Assembly (NCBI RefSeq): GCF_000218785.1
Contig: NZ_AFPO01000013.1
Span: 1 to 64,000 of the forward strand
Origin: Idiomarina sp. A28L
GTDB lineage: Bacteria; Pseudomonadota; Gammaproteobacteria; Enterobacterales; Alteromonadaceae
Direction: 5' to 3'
DNA length: 64,000 bases
In this document: positions 1 to 7,058 of the stretch, piece after piece
How the letters are laid out: each line of letters starts with the position of its first letter
Position numbering within the stretch: position 1 is the stretch's first letter
Translations under genes and position numbers: made by a program
Notes under the pieces: model-generated
Databases searched by the model: none
The model's input: only the letters and a program-made list of their open reading frames with translations
What the model was told of the DNA's origin: nothing

Positions 1-39
1 CCCCAGCTTGCGGTGGTTTAGTGCTGCACATTGTTAGGC
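1..39 (-). repeat. Partial integron attC site at left edge
   Basis: On the minus strand, directly downstream of the DUF1737-like gene, the R'' box GCCTAAC (33-39) is followed by AATGTGCAGCAC. That continuation closely matches the AATGTGCTGCTAG of the complete attC at 3352-3420. The matching left half (R') would lie beyond the window, so only half of the site is visible. It indicates that the cassette array continues to the left. Confidence 0.6.
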
Positions 40-72
40 TTGGATATGTGCATATAAAGCTCAAGTAATGAT

Positions 73-216
73 TTAAGTTTTAATCATTGCCTGTAAACAT
101 CTACCGTGTTGATCTTCCATGATTCCCCCTTGAGGAATCCAGCCTCGCTTTATGAGATCGTTAACCTCTTTGATTAATCCTGCATATGTAACTGTTTTCA
201 CGAGTGTATATTCCAT
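73..216 (-). CDS. DUF1737-like small protein (47 aa), integron cassette gene
   Basis: A 47-codon ORF starting at ATG 214-216 and stopping at TAA 73-75, with a strong Shine-Dalgarno AAGGAG eight bases upstream. The protein begins MEYTLVKTV, and its centre reads EVNDLIKRGWIPQGG and ends in LQAMIK. That layout (a short N-terminal strand, a helix with LI..GW.PQGG, then QAM) is what is seen in DUF1737 proteins, which have no established function. It fills nearly its whole cassette: the preceding R' box is at 252-258 and the following R'' box at 33-39. Promoterless cassette genes of this kind usually depend on read-through from upstream. The family call is by motif memory only. Confidence 0.65.
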   Translation of the reverse strand: MEYTLVKTVTYAGLIKEVNDLIKRGWIPQGGIMEDQHGRCLQAMIKT

Positions 217-240
217 TAATTATCTCCTTCGAGGTTGTTA

Positions 241-792
241 TTAGACAAGAAGCCTAACGCCGTGCTCAACGGCAGTTTGCGATACAAAATACAACGAGAT
301 AAATTTGGAAGCCACAAGCAACGCAAAACCCAAAAATAGAGAAACATTTCTCACTAAAAAATAGAATTGATAGCGACCACCTAATTTGCCTAACCCTTGC
401 GTAGATTTGGTTACAAACTCTTTCAAAATTTCTTGATGCTCTTTGGTTTCAGCCTGGATAATTTCGCTGCCCGAATTTAGATCAATATTTCTATAAGGCA
501 TATTAATGATCTTATTTACGACATCAAGACGTTCTTGGGCTTGAGTTTTCCGATAGTCTGTTGATTGAATTGTAATTTCACTTTCCAGCCGAAGAATGCC
601 AAAAAAAATAGACACCAAGAGACAGGTCAAAGCCGCAAGCTCAAATGAATTTTGTGATAATGACAACGCTCCCGGCGTAAAATTTGAGCCGAGATATGCA
701 AATAATGCACTGCTTAAGCCTACGATAAAATAATCATATTTCTGCTGTGTTTGCTTAACACTTTTCCATGCCTCCAAGCTTAAATTTGACAT
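241..792 (-). CDS. Uncharacterised membrane protein (183 aa), integron cassette gene
   Basis: No family recognised. Three likely membrane segments are visible: about residues 20-38, 52-70 and 145-170. Between the second and third is a hydrophilic stretch of about 75 residues rich in charged and amide residues, probably cytoplasmic. The start at ATG 790-792 has GAGGAG close upstream. The gene follows the attC at 805-887. Its own 3' end runs through the R' box GTTAGGC (252-258) into the next cassette, so the last residues (EHGVRLLV) are encoded by attC DNA. This may mean the natural C-terminus was lost when the cassette recombined. The function could be anything from a membrane effector of a defence system to an orphan protein. 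Confidence 0.75.
   Translation of the reverse strand: MSNLSLEAWKSVKQTQQKYDYFIVGLSSALFAYLGSNFTPGALSLSQNSFELAALTCLLVSIFFGILRLESEITIQSTDYRKTQAQERLDVVNKIINMPYRNIDLNSGSEIIQAETKEHQEILKEFVTKSTQGLGKLGGRYQFYFLVRNVSLFLGFALLVASKFISLYFVSQTAVEHGVRLLV
252..258 (-). repeat. attC R' box (right half-site only)
   Basis: Minus-strand GTTAGGC preceded by TTGAGCACGGC, the usual L'-R' end of an attC and nearly identical to the ends at 3352 and 4141. No convincing R''/L'' partner is visible within the next 150 bases, so the site looks incomplete. It marks the start of the DUF1737 cassette. Confidence 0.5.
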
Positions 793-804
793 GTTGCTCC
801 TCTC

Positions 805-887
805 GCATAACGCCCGGCTCTGCGGCTTGTGAAAGTAGAGGCGAAGCCAGAGCCTTTACAAGTCCGACAGCAGTCGCTTATTACGTG
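805..887 (-). repeat. Integron attC site
   Basis: About 83 bases directly after the stop of the 783-residue ATPase gene. On the minus strand it ends in R' GTTATGC (805-811). Its centre forms a hairpin from CTTGTAAAG and CTTTCACAAG, which pair except for one unpaired base, as expected for the extrahelical bases that orient attC recombination. The R'' side (GTAATAAGC, about 876-887) is degenerate. Confidence 0.7.
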
Positions 888-891
888 TTTT

Positions 892-3243
892 TTATAGGTC
901 GTTATATACAACATTTAATATCTGCTCCGCTAATGACCTAGTATTTTCAAGTGGATCACCACCAATTTCATGCATTGGAGTATTGAGGGAATTTATGATT
1001 GAAGTAACCCGCGCCTCAACATCTGGTGAAATATTACCGTTATTCTTCAAGGCTTCGATGCATGGGGATAGGTCACTTAACGTAGACTTTCCAAGCTCGA
1101 CTAACGCCTTCTTAAATCGAAACCGAATCTCACTTTCTAAAAACGGCCGTAAACTTGTTCTAATATTGATATGCGTCTCGCGATCTACAAATGCTTTAAT
1201 CGTATCAAATGCAATATCATGATCTGAAGCAATCATGTCCGCGATACCTACTTCGTTTATCGAGCATGTTTGCTCGCCATGTACTAAGTTAATTGCTTTA
1301 GCACAGTGCCTAAATTTTTTTGCTGTTTTAGTAGCCATCCCTTTATAGTGAGTTGTGACGATGAGCTGCTTAACGGTCCTATGCAGTTCATCAAGCTTTA
1401 TTAGAATAAGCTCGATACGCTCGTTATCAAAACTTGTTACTGGATCATCCAGCACTAATATAGCTTTAGCCCGTTCTTCGGCCGAAAGAGACATTACCTT
1501 AGCTAAAAATATACAAAGTGCTAGTGCCCTGCGATCTGACTCACTAAAAACGGTATTAATTTTATCAGCAGGGATATCCTCACCTTTAAACTTAACCCTA
1601 AGGTCATAGATAACTTGTCTGCCACGATTGTTAGGCACTTTAAGAATCTCAAAGTTACTTGAACCAAGCTGACGGAACAGATCATTTATCAAATTAAAGT
1701 ATGTATCTAGATACGTTGTTTGTGATTGTTCTAGGCTCTGCTTTTGTGCTCTGTAATTAGCATCTAAGTCATTAATCTTTACTAGTTTCTGCCTATATTG
1801 AACACAAAGTGGTTCTAATGCGATCCTCTGTAGAGCCAGGTCAGCTTGGTTTTTCTGATGTGTAATTGCTGTCAATTGACTATTCAGCTGTGCTTCGTTA
1901 AGCGAGCTTTTATACGCATTGAAGATTGCATTGATTTGTTCTGCAACTACCCAATAATCATAAACAGCTTGGTTGTATGCTCCTGCGGCGAAAGTCAGCG
2001 CATCAAAGCCGACGAGTTCAGCTGGCTCATATGGTGTAGCAAACTTTTGCTCAAGTCTCGGAGTCCAGAATTCCGTAGCTCGCTGGCTATTTACAATTAC
2101 GGCATCAAAAGAAGAGATAATGGCCTCATGCTTTTGTTCTAAAGAGGCAGCTAAAGGAGCAAGTTCTTGATTAGCCGTGATTTGAGGCTCCACATACAAC
2201 TGAAACACCTGTTTATTGACTTGATGCTGTTGAAAAAGGCTCTCGCGAGTATCAGGGATACTAAATGGTTGGCGAAGGTTGTTTAAGCTTTGTCTTGTTT
2301 GATTGTTAAATCTATCAAATTCAGCATTGAATGCCTGCTGGTATGCAGCAATGAGACCTTGAGCATCAGCATTTAAAGTCTGCCCGCAGAAAGGACAATC
2401 ATCTTTAATTTGAGCGACGCCCTGACTAGCCCAGCCTTTGAAAGCTGCTGAGTTGTTCACGTGGTTGGTCATATGATTTTGTAATGACATCAAAGAACCT
2501 TGGTGAACATTTTGAAGATTAGAAGCTAGTACAGTATTTATCGAATCACATACTTTGGAAAAGTTGACCTGTGTACCTACGGCACTTAAAACATTACGTC
2601 GCTTGATTTGGTCGATGTTCTGAATAGTCGTTTTGATTTGCTGGATTGTAGCATCGTGTGCAGCCACGCTTTCTTCCAACTGTTCTTTAGACTCAGTAGG
2701 CAACGCGGAATTAACATATATAGAAACATCACCAACTGCGTAAGGATTAAATTGGTCTTCAATACGGGATAGAAGCCTTTTTTCTTCTCTAAGATTGTTA
2801 TTCATTTCCGCTAAGGCAGCGAACAAAGCTGTGTTACTCTCGCCAAGAATAAAACTCGTCATACTCTCAGAATTTGGTCGCTCTTGCTTCTGACCAGTAA
2901 TTACATTTCGATGTATAAAGCTATGATCAAAAACATATAACCTTGAGCACTCAGGAGCTTTTACTTGCCATTGGGAGTTTTCAAATTTTGACGTGACATT
3001 TCCTGCACCAGTACCAAACATTAATTCAACTTTCTGTGGTTTGTCCGGGTAATTTGGTATGCTTTGGCGATTCAATATGTAAGCAGGACTATCTTCGGCC
3101 AATGAGTGTAAGACGTCGCACAAAGTACTTTTACCATACCTATTCTCACCATATATCACAGTCACGTCTGTCAATTCTATACCGCTGGCCCTAGTTTGCG
3201 TGAAATTACCTACACCTTGAACAAGCTTAATTCTTTTTAACAC
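892..3243 (-). CDS. SMC/Rad50-like AAA ATPase with CPFC zinc hook (783 aa), integron cassette gene
   Basis: An ABC-type ATPase of the AAA_13-like group. Walker A is GENRYGKST (residues 32-40). The ABC-signature region SESDRRALALCIF is near 567-580, Walker B LDDPVTSFD has Asp599-Asp600, and a switch-type TTHY follows. The middle is coiled coil, interrupted by CPFCGQ at 283-288, a zinc-hook motif as in Rad50 and RloC. The C-terminal 130 residues contain RPFLESEIRFRF and LNTPMHE, seen in uncharacterised AAA_13 proteins. The start is GTG (3241-3243) with AAGGA ten bases upstream. Relatives in defence islands include the anticodon nuclease RloC, but I do not see a clear Arg-Glu-His nuclease triad, so no activity is assigned. 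At 2.35 kb it is a very large cassette gene. Confidence 0.85.
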   Translation of the reverse strand: MLKRIKLVQGVGNFTQTRASGIELTDVTVIYGENRYGKSTLCDVLHSLAEDSPAYILNRQSIPNYPDKPQKVELMFGTGAGNVTSKFENSQWQVKAPECSRLYVFDHSFIHRNVITGQKQERPNSESMTSFILGESNTALFAALAEMNNNLREEKRLLSRIEDQFNPYAVGDVSIYVNSALPTESKEQLEESVAAHDATIQQIKTTIQNIDQIKRRNVLSAVGTQVNFSKVCDSINTVLASNLQNVHQGSLMSLQNHMTNHVNNSAAFKGWASQGVAQIKDDCPFCGQTLNADAQGLIAAYQQAFNAEFDRFNNQTRQSLNNLRQPFSIPDTRESLFQQHQVNKQVFQLYVEPQITANQELAPLAASLEQKHEAIISSFDAVIVNSQRATEFWTPRLEQKFATPYEPAELVGFDALTFAAGAYNQAVYDYWVVAEQINAIFNAYKSSLNEAQLNSQLTAITHQKNQADLALQRIALEPLCVQYRQKLVKINDLDANYRAQKQSLEQSQTTYLDTYFNLINDLFRQLGSSNFEILKVPNNRGRQVIYDLRVKFKGEDIPADKINTVFSESDRRALALCIFLAKVMSLSAEERAKAILVLDDPVTSFDNERIELILIKLDELHRTVKQLIVTTHYKGMATKTAKKFRHCAKAINLVHGEQTCSINEVGIADMIASDHDIAFDTIKAFVDRETHINIRTSLRPFLESEIRFRFKKALVELGKSTLSDLSPCIEALKNNGNISPDVEARVTSIINSLNTPMHEIGGDPLENTRSLAEQILNVVYNDL

Positions 3244-3351
3244 CTAAACTTAATCCTTATACTAATTACTGAGACCAGAAATTTGATTTATCTATAAGCG
3301 ATCAAACAATAATAATCTGACTGATACACAGTGATGACAAGCTCCTGAGAC

Positions 3352-3420
3352 ACGTAACGCCGTGCTCTGGGGCAAACCGAAGCGTCGCGAAGGTTTGTCC
3401 CTAGCAGCACATTGCTAGGC
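3352..3420 (-). repeat. Integron attC site (69 bp)
   Basis: On the minus strand this runs from R'' GCCTAGC (3414-3420) to R' GTTACGT (3352-3358). Between them GGGACAAACC pairs with GGTTTGCCCC around a GC-rich loop, with an unpaired base in one arm. The stop codon TAG of the DUF4145 gene lies inside the R'' box, a common economy in cassettes. Confidence 0.85.
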
Positions 3421-4122
3421 GCCATCTTTTGACTCTCTTCTAGCTTGTCTTCTTATCTTTGCCATTTCCAGTCGTTGAGGCTCAGTGTAGAGTCTTTCTA
3501 GTAGCATGTAAGTGAAATCAAGAATATCGGCTGCATCTTCCTCAGAGAGATTACCCGTATGTGCTCCATCATTTCCGTCTTCTTTTATACACGTAGAAAG
3601 GTCTTGTAGGGCTGCCGGTAATATATTCTTCTCAAACAACCATTCAAGCCTCAATCCCAAACTGCGGCGGATACGATTATTCAGCCCATTCTCATTTTCT
3701 ACTGGCAACATTGAACTTGTTGCTAGATCTATACAAAGTCTGAACATGGTAGCCCCCGCATTGTGACAACCAATTGCCATGCAAGCGGCACCTTCAATAA
3801 ATATGGAATTAATATTTTCTGGAAGATGCTCAGGTGGTTGCTCCGCGATCTCATCTTTCTGTGAAACATGCCCTTTGACAATTGCAACTTGATTTACAGA
3901 AGAATCTAACTCAGGCAATGATTTCTTTCGCAAGTAATCACAGTCGTCATAGCTTTTTTGCTGCAAAACAAAAATGGTAGATCTAAAGCAGTTTCTACAG
4001 ATACAGAATGCTTCCCAATTCTTTTGCCAGCCATGATGTTCCACCGTCGGTAAAACTTGAACAAGATCAAATGTCATCTGCTGTGATTTGCACCTAGGAC
4101 AATTTGCAACTAACTCTGACAT
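3415..4122 (-). CDS. Zinc-ribbon DUF4145 protein (235 aa), integron cassette gene
   Basis: The N-terminus has two Cys pairs, CPRC (9-12) and CRNC (about 42-45), forming a likely zinc ribbon. The C-terminal part from about residue 105 matches the DUF4145 pattern: a conserved Arg in FRLCIDLA, a helix ending in LF..NILP, the signature IKEDGNDGAHTG, then a helix with LLERLYTEPQRLE. DUF4145 is an all-helical domain of unknown function, common in restriction and other defence loci, where it may sense or recruit. The start is ATG at 4120-4122 with GGAG ten bases upstream. The stop falls inside the attC. The gene stands alone in its cassette, with no attached nuclease domain. Confidence 0.8.
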   Translation of the reverse strand: MSELVANCPRCKSQQMTFDLVQVLPTVEHHGWQKNWEAFCICRNCFRSTIFVLQQKSYDDCDYLRKKSLPELDSSVNQVAIVKGHVSQKDEIAEQPPEHLPENINSIFIEGAACMAIGCHNAGATMFRLCIDLATSSMLPVENENGLNNRIRRSLGLRLEWLFEKNILPAALQDLSTCIKEDGNDGAHTGNLSEEDAADILDFTYMLLERLYTEPQRLEMAKIRRQARRESKDGA

Positions 4123-4140
4123 CTATCAGATCTCCATTTC

Positions 4141-4212
4141 GCCTAACGCCTTGCTCACCGGAAAATGATGAGCGCCAGCGAGTTATTTTTCCGGGGCAGT
4201 AACTTGTTATTG
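4141..4212 (-). repeat. Integron attC site (72 bp)
   Basis: On the minus strand, R'' CAATAAC (4206-4212) and R' GTTAGGC (4141-4147) flank the pairing arms CCGGAAAA and TTTTCCGG. The L'-R' end TGAGCAAGGCGTTAGGC closely matches those at 252 and 3352. Confidence 0.85.
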
Positions 4213-4224
4213 TAGTTGCCCCCG

Positions 4225-4656
4225 CTAAAGCTTACCCTCAAGTTTCTCCCGCTTCTTCCGCAGTTTTTCTCTTGCCTTACCAAGATCACCCAATTTTACT
4301 AGCGAGCGGAAATACGATAAGCATATTGCGGCAGCCGCACCCCACATGGCGACCGAAAAGAACCTTATGTTCTCAGCCAAAATTTGTGGCAAGGGAATTA
4401 TCGCCACTGCCTGCAACGCAGCTCCTGAGGAAAACACTAAAAATAGAGCGAATGATAAGCTCCGGAATGCAGACCTAAGTAATTCAACATTTCCCCTGCT
4501 TATCTTTTCTAAGAACTTTTCCTCATAATCAAGCTCTGCAATTCTTTGACGTATCTTCTTCTCTCTGCCTCGTACGTAGTAGAAAAAAATCAGGCTTCCA
4601 AAAAAAGATGTAATTATGGCGATGATGAGTGTAACGATTGAGACCTGAGTATCCAT
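4225..4656 (-). CDS. Uncharacterised small membrane protein (143 aa), integron cassette gene
   Basis: No family recognised. The N-terminal hydrophobic segment (about residues 7-27) is followed by a strongly basic stretch (RGREKKIRQR). A 35-residue amphipathic region leads to two more membrane segments at about 65-85 and 95-115, and a very basic tail (KLRKKREKLEGKL). By the positive-inside rule the loops and tail are cytoplasmic. ATG at 4654-4656 is preferred over the TTG one codon upstream because AAGGA lies eight bases before it. It sits in its own cassette between attC sites at 4141-4212 and 4689-4736. Size and topology would suit a membrane-acting effector or immunity protein, but nothing proves this. 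Confidence 0.7.
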   Translation of the reverse strand: MDTQVSIVTLIIAIITSFFGSLIFFYYVRGREKKIRQRIAELDYEEKFLEKISRGNVELLRSAFRSLSFALFLVFSSGAALQAVAIIPLPQILAENIRFFSVAMWGAAAAICLSYFRSLVKLGDLGKAREKLRKKREKLEGKL

Positions 4657-4688
4657 CAACTATATCCTTTCAATCTTCGCAGCCTACT

Positions 4689-4736
4689 GCATAACGTCGC
4701 ATTCAGCGGTTTATCCGCTACAATGCTTTGTTAATT
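4689..4736 (-). repeat. Integron attC site (48 bp, short)
   Basis: On the minus strand, R'' AATTAAC (4730-4736) and R' GTTATGC (4689-4695) enclose a compact hairpin with AGCGG pairing with CCGCT and flanking GCATT pairing with AATGC. It is shorter than the other sites but complete. Confidence 0.8.
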
Positions 4737-4741
4737 TATTA

Positions 4742-6511
4742 TTACTCGGTATCAATCACTATTCTTAATTGTTCGAACACAGTTCTGAAGTTCTCAAACG
4801 ATTGTGGTGCCTGATTAGTTACCCAGATTGAAAATTGAGTTTTAGTGCTTTTTTTTACTTTTCTAGCAAGATATTCACTTCCCTCTGGTAACTGGTTTGC
4901 GTATAGCTCACTCACATTGATAGTGGTAGGAAGCTCAGGGTCATTTGCTTTCGCTATTCGATCTTCAAGCTCAATTACCCTCTCATCTATTGCTTGACTC
5001 ACAACTTCCGCTGGGAACATAAATTCAATGGGTACAGGTAGATTGATATCATGACCTAGATTATTTTTTATATCCTCCTCAATTATATGCAGTTCCTCAG
5101 GTAGCGGTAGCAGGCCAGCATATAACATTCGTTCTGAAGATACTTCAAAAAACTCAGTGCCCTCTAAATGCCTATTGGAGGAGAATTCCTTCATTTGTTT
5201 TCTGCCTTCCTGATCCCTATCAAATAATCCAATAACAGCGTGAGAGAACTCTTTTGACAGTACTTTCGCAGACTTAAGATACGGTGGGATATTACTAGCT
5301 CCACCGGCATGTAAGAACTCGCAAAAAGGCTCAGCTCCTGGGTAAAGCTTACGGAATGCCTCCTCCATAATTGTTTTATCAGTAACACCTTCAACAATCA
5401 CATGAGGAATTGCATGTTGTACCAGCTCTGCATCTAGTCTACTTACCGTAGCCTTTAAGGTTCGTACCTGTTCATATGCTTCTCTTGCCCTACCAGCAAC
5501 CAATGCCGCGACACCGAGCTTACGATCTAATATATCTTCTGAAGATACTTTTTCAGCATGTGTTTCGTTCCCGCTCTGCGTTGGGTTTTGAAATACATAC
5601 CATTTAGAAATGTGATCTCCAGACAAATCATAAAACGCTGGAGAGTGGGTTGTAAGGAAAATTTGGTTATCTTCACAAAACTCTTCCTTGAACTGTTGCG
5701 CAAGCTCAAATGCCGGACCAAGCTCTAAAGATGTTTCTGGCTCTTCATAAGCCCATATATGATGCTTGTTTGTGTGCTTAGCGATGAAGTCAAGAATATA
5801 GGGGATATGCCTACTTTGTATGCCGTCCCCTCGCTTTTGAAGAGGGATACTGTGTTCACCATACCCAGTTGAGAAATCCAATGCATTGAATAGTATTCGC
5901 AGATTTGTTGGAGGTTGTATGCTACTTTCTATACCTACCCCTTCCTTTATTCTATCGCTCATATCCTGAGTACTATCATTCAAAGTATTCATTAAGTCAT
6001 CTGTTGAGGTAATCAACCCCGCCTTCTCATCCTCAAGTAAGGCGTCATGGAGCAGAGATAAGTAGTGACTAAATATATCTCGACCACGAACAGCGGGAAC
6101 ATAATGAAAAGATATTTTATTCAAGAACCTAGCAATAGCGGTCGAAGGTAAGCTTTTAGGGTATGTCACCTCTGGTTCAGTGGCATAGCGGTTCCAAACC
6201 TTTTTTATGACAAACTCATTTGGAAGCGATTTCCAATTTAAAAAATTATAAAAATGAACCTTGATCCATATGGTTGCTCGCCCCTTTGCATCTCGTGCCT
6301 CTTGCTCTCTCTTTCTCGTGAGGTCGTCTGAAAAGTAATAATCCTGGCCTAGCTCCGTCTTGTTGTTAAAGAATAGATTAAGAGACTTTAAGATGTTTGA
6401 CTTCCCACTGTCATTTCCACCAATCAAAATATTAAGATCATCAATATCTTTTAAGTCTATTGAATACGCGGATCTAAAATATCGGACTTCAACTTTTTTA
6501 ATTATTTTCAT
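4742..6511 (-). CDS. OLD-family ATPase/TOPRIM nuclease (589 aa), integron cassette gene
   Basis: Overcoming-lysogenization-defect (OLD) architecture. An N-terminal ABC-type ATPase has Walker A GGNDSGKS (31-38), Walker B WAYEEPETSLE (about 254-264) and the H-loop TTHSP. A TOPRIM nuclease domain follows, with the acidic residues Glu374 (VEGVTDKT) and Asp431/Asp433 (FDRDQEG). Proteins of this family cleave or nick DNA and act in phage exclusion. No UvrD/GajB-like helicase is adjacent, so this resembles stand-alone class 1 OLD rather than Gabija. The start is ATG 6509-6511 in a very A+T-rich leader with little Shine-Dalgarno signal. A plausible promoter (TTGTAA, 18-base gap, TATACG) lies in the leader, so it could supply its own transcription and that of the downstream cassettes. 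Confidence 0.85.
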   Translation of the reverse strand: MKIIKKVEVRYFRSAYSIDLKDIDDLNILIGGNDSGKSNILKSLNLFFNNKTELGQDYYFSDDLTRKREQEARDAKGRATIWIKVHFYNFLNWKSLPNEFVIKKVWNRYATEPEVTYPKSLPSTAIARFLNKISFHYVPAVRGRDIFSHYLSLLHDALLEDEKAGLITSTDDLMNTLNDSTQDMSDRIKEGVGIESSIQPPTNLRILFNALDFSTGYGEHSIPLQKRGDGIQSRHIPYILDFIAKHTNKHHIWAYEEPETSLELGPAFELAQQFKEEFCEDNQIFLTTHSPAFYDLSGDHISKWYVFQNPTQSGNETHAEKVSSEDILDRKLGVAALVAGRAREAYEQVRTLKATVSRLDAELVQHAIPHVIVEGVTDKTIMEEAFRKLYPGAEPFCEFLHAGGASNIPPYLKSAKVLSKEFSHAVIGLFDRDQEGRKQMKEFSSNRHLEGTEFFEVSSERMLYAGLLPLPEELHIIEEDIKNNLGHDINLPVPIEFMFPAEVVSQAIDERVIELEDRIAKANDPELPTTINVSELYANQLPEGSEYLARKVKKSTKTQFSIWVTNQAPQSFENFRTVFEQLRIVIDTE

Positions 6512-6996
6512 AAATTAACTTTAGATATGAACCTAGAATTTTGAGCATTCACCCAAGTGATTTAACATTTTAATAATAAGAGCGCCGTATATCCCAATCC
6601 ATCGAGTATTTACAATAATCGACAAACCGTGGGTTCTTATAATCTCAACTAACAATCTCTCTAGCTCTTTATTTCCAAAAAAGCTCCAGAGTTAACGTGC
6701 GAAATTTGGCTCGGAGCCAAATTAGAAAACAAGAATGGTTTCAACGAAAACGAATCTGAGGAAGGCTCTTCCCTGAGGAGACAACGTGAGCAGGCTCATG
6801 TTCAGTTACTTTTGCAACTGTGTTCGCTTCGCCATAATCCATCGGCGTGCGTTATTTCTTATTTAATTAACTTATACGATTGTAAAGAGCTAAACAAGCA
6901 AAAATGGCAATGTCCAGAATGAGGGCATCCGAATCAGGATTGGTCGAAAAACCTAAGGGGAGGATTTCGCAATATAGATTGCTATATGGCGCATAG
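6512..6996. other. Gene-free region between cassette array and gcvP
   Basis: About 490 bases without a convincing gene. The half nearest the OLD gene is A+T-rich and acts as its leader. At 6690-6723 is a degenerate attC-like or attI-like element. From 6740 to 6990 there are short direct and inverted repeats but no integrase or transposase remnant that I can recognise on either strand. This is where an integron integrase would be expected for an array transcribed leftwards, and none is present. Confidence 0.6.
6690..6723 (-). repeat. Possible degenerate attC or attI at array boundary
   Basis: Minus-strand GTTAACT (6690-6696), preceded by TTTCGCAC, resembles the R' end of the attC at 4689 (ATGCGACGTTATGC). 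It is joined to an inverted repeat, AATTTGGCTC and GAGCCAAATT (6703-6723), separated by one base. R'' is not clear. It could be an eroded attC, the attI remnant, or just a hairpin. Confidence 0.3.
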
Positions 6997-7032
6997 AAAA
7001 AGAGCTCTCTTTTCACAAAGAGAGCTCTTTTT
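6997..7032. terminator. Bidirectional rho-independent terminator after gcvP
   Basis: A perfect 16-base inverted repeat, AAAAAGAGCTCTCTTT (6997-7012) and its complement (7017-7032), with loop TCAC. The A-rich and T-rich flanks make it usable from both sides. It lies 26 bases past the gcvP stop. Confidence 0.9.
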
Positions 7033-7058
7033 GTTAGCTGTTACACACTTTAAACAGC

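Noticed and set aside
892-3243. Assignment as the anticodon nuclease RloC
   Set aside because: The zinc hook and ATPase agree, but the Arg-Glu-His nuclease triad could not be identified and the C-terminus looks like general AAA_13 proteins.
4742-6511. Gabija system (GajA with GajB)
   Set aside because: No UvrD-like helicase gene is adjacent; the upstream side is empty and the downstream gene is a small membrane protein.
6741-6842. 33-codon minus-strand frame starting MDYGEANT
   Set aside because: No Shine-Dalgarno, no family match that I can name, and it lies in repeat-rich intergenic DNA.
6904-6999. 31-codon plus-strand frame starting MAMSRM
   Set aside because: No ribosome-binding site and no recognisable similarity; probably chance.
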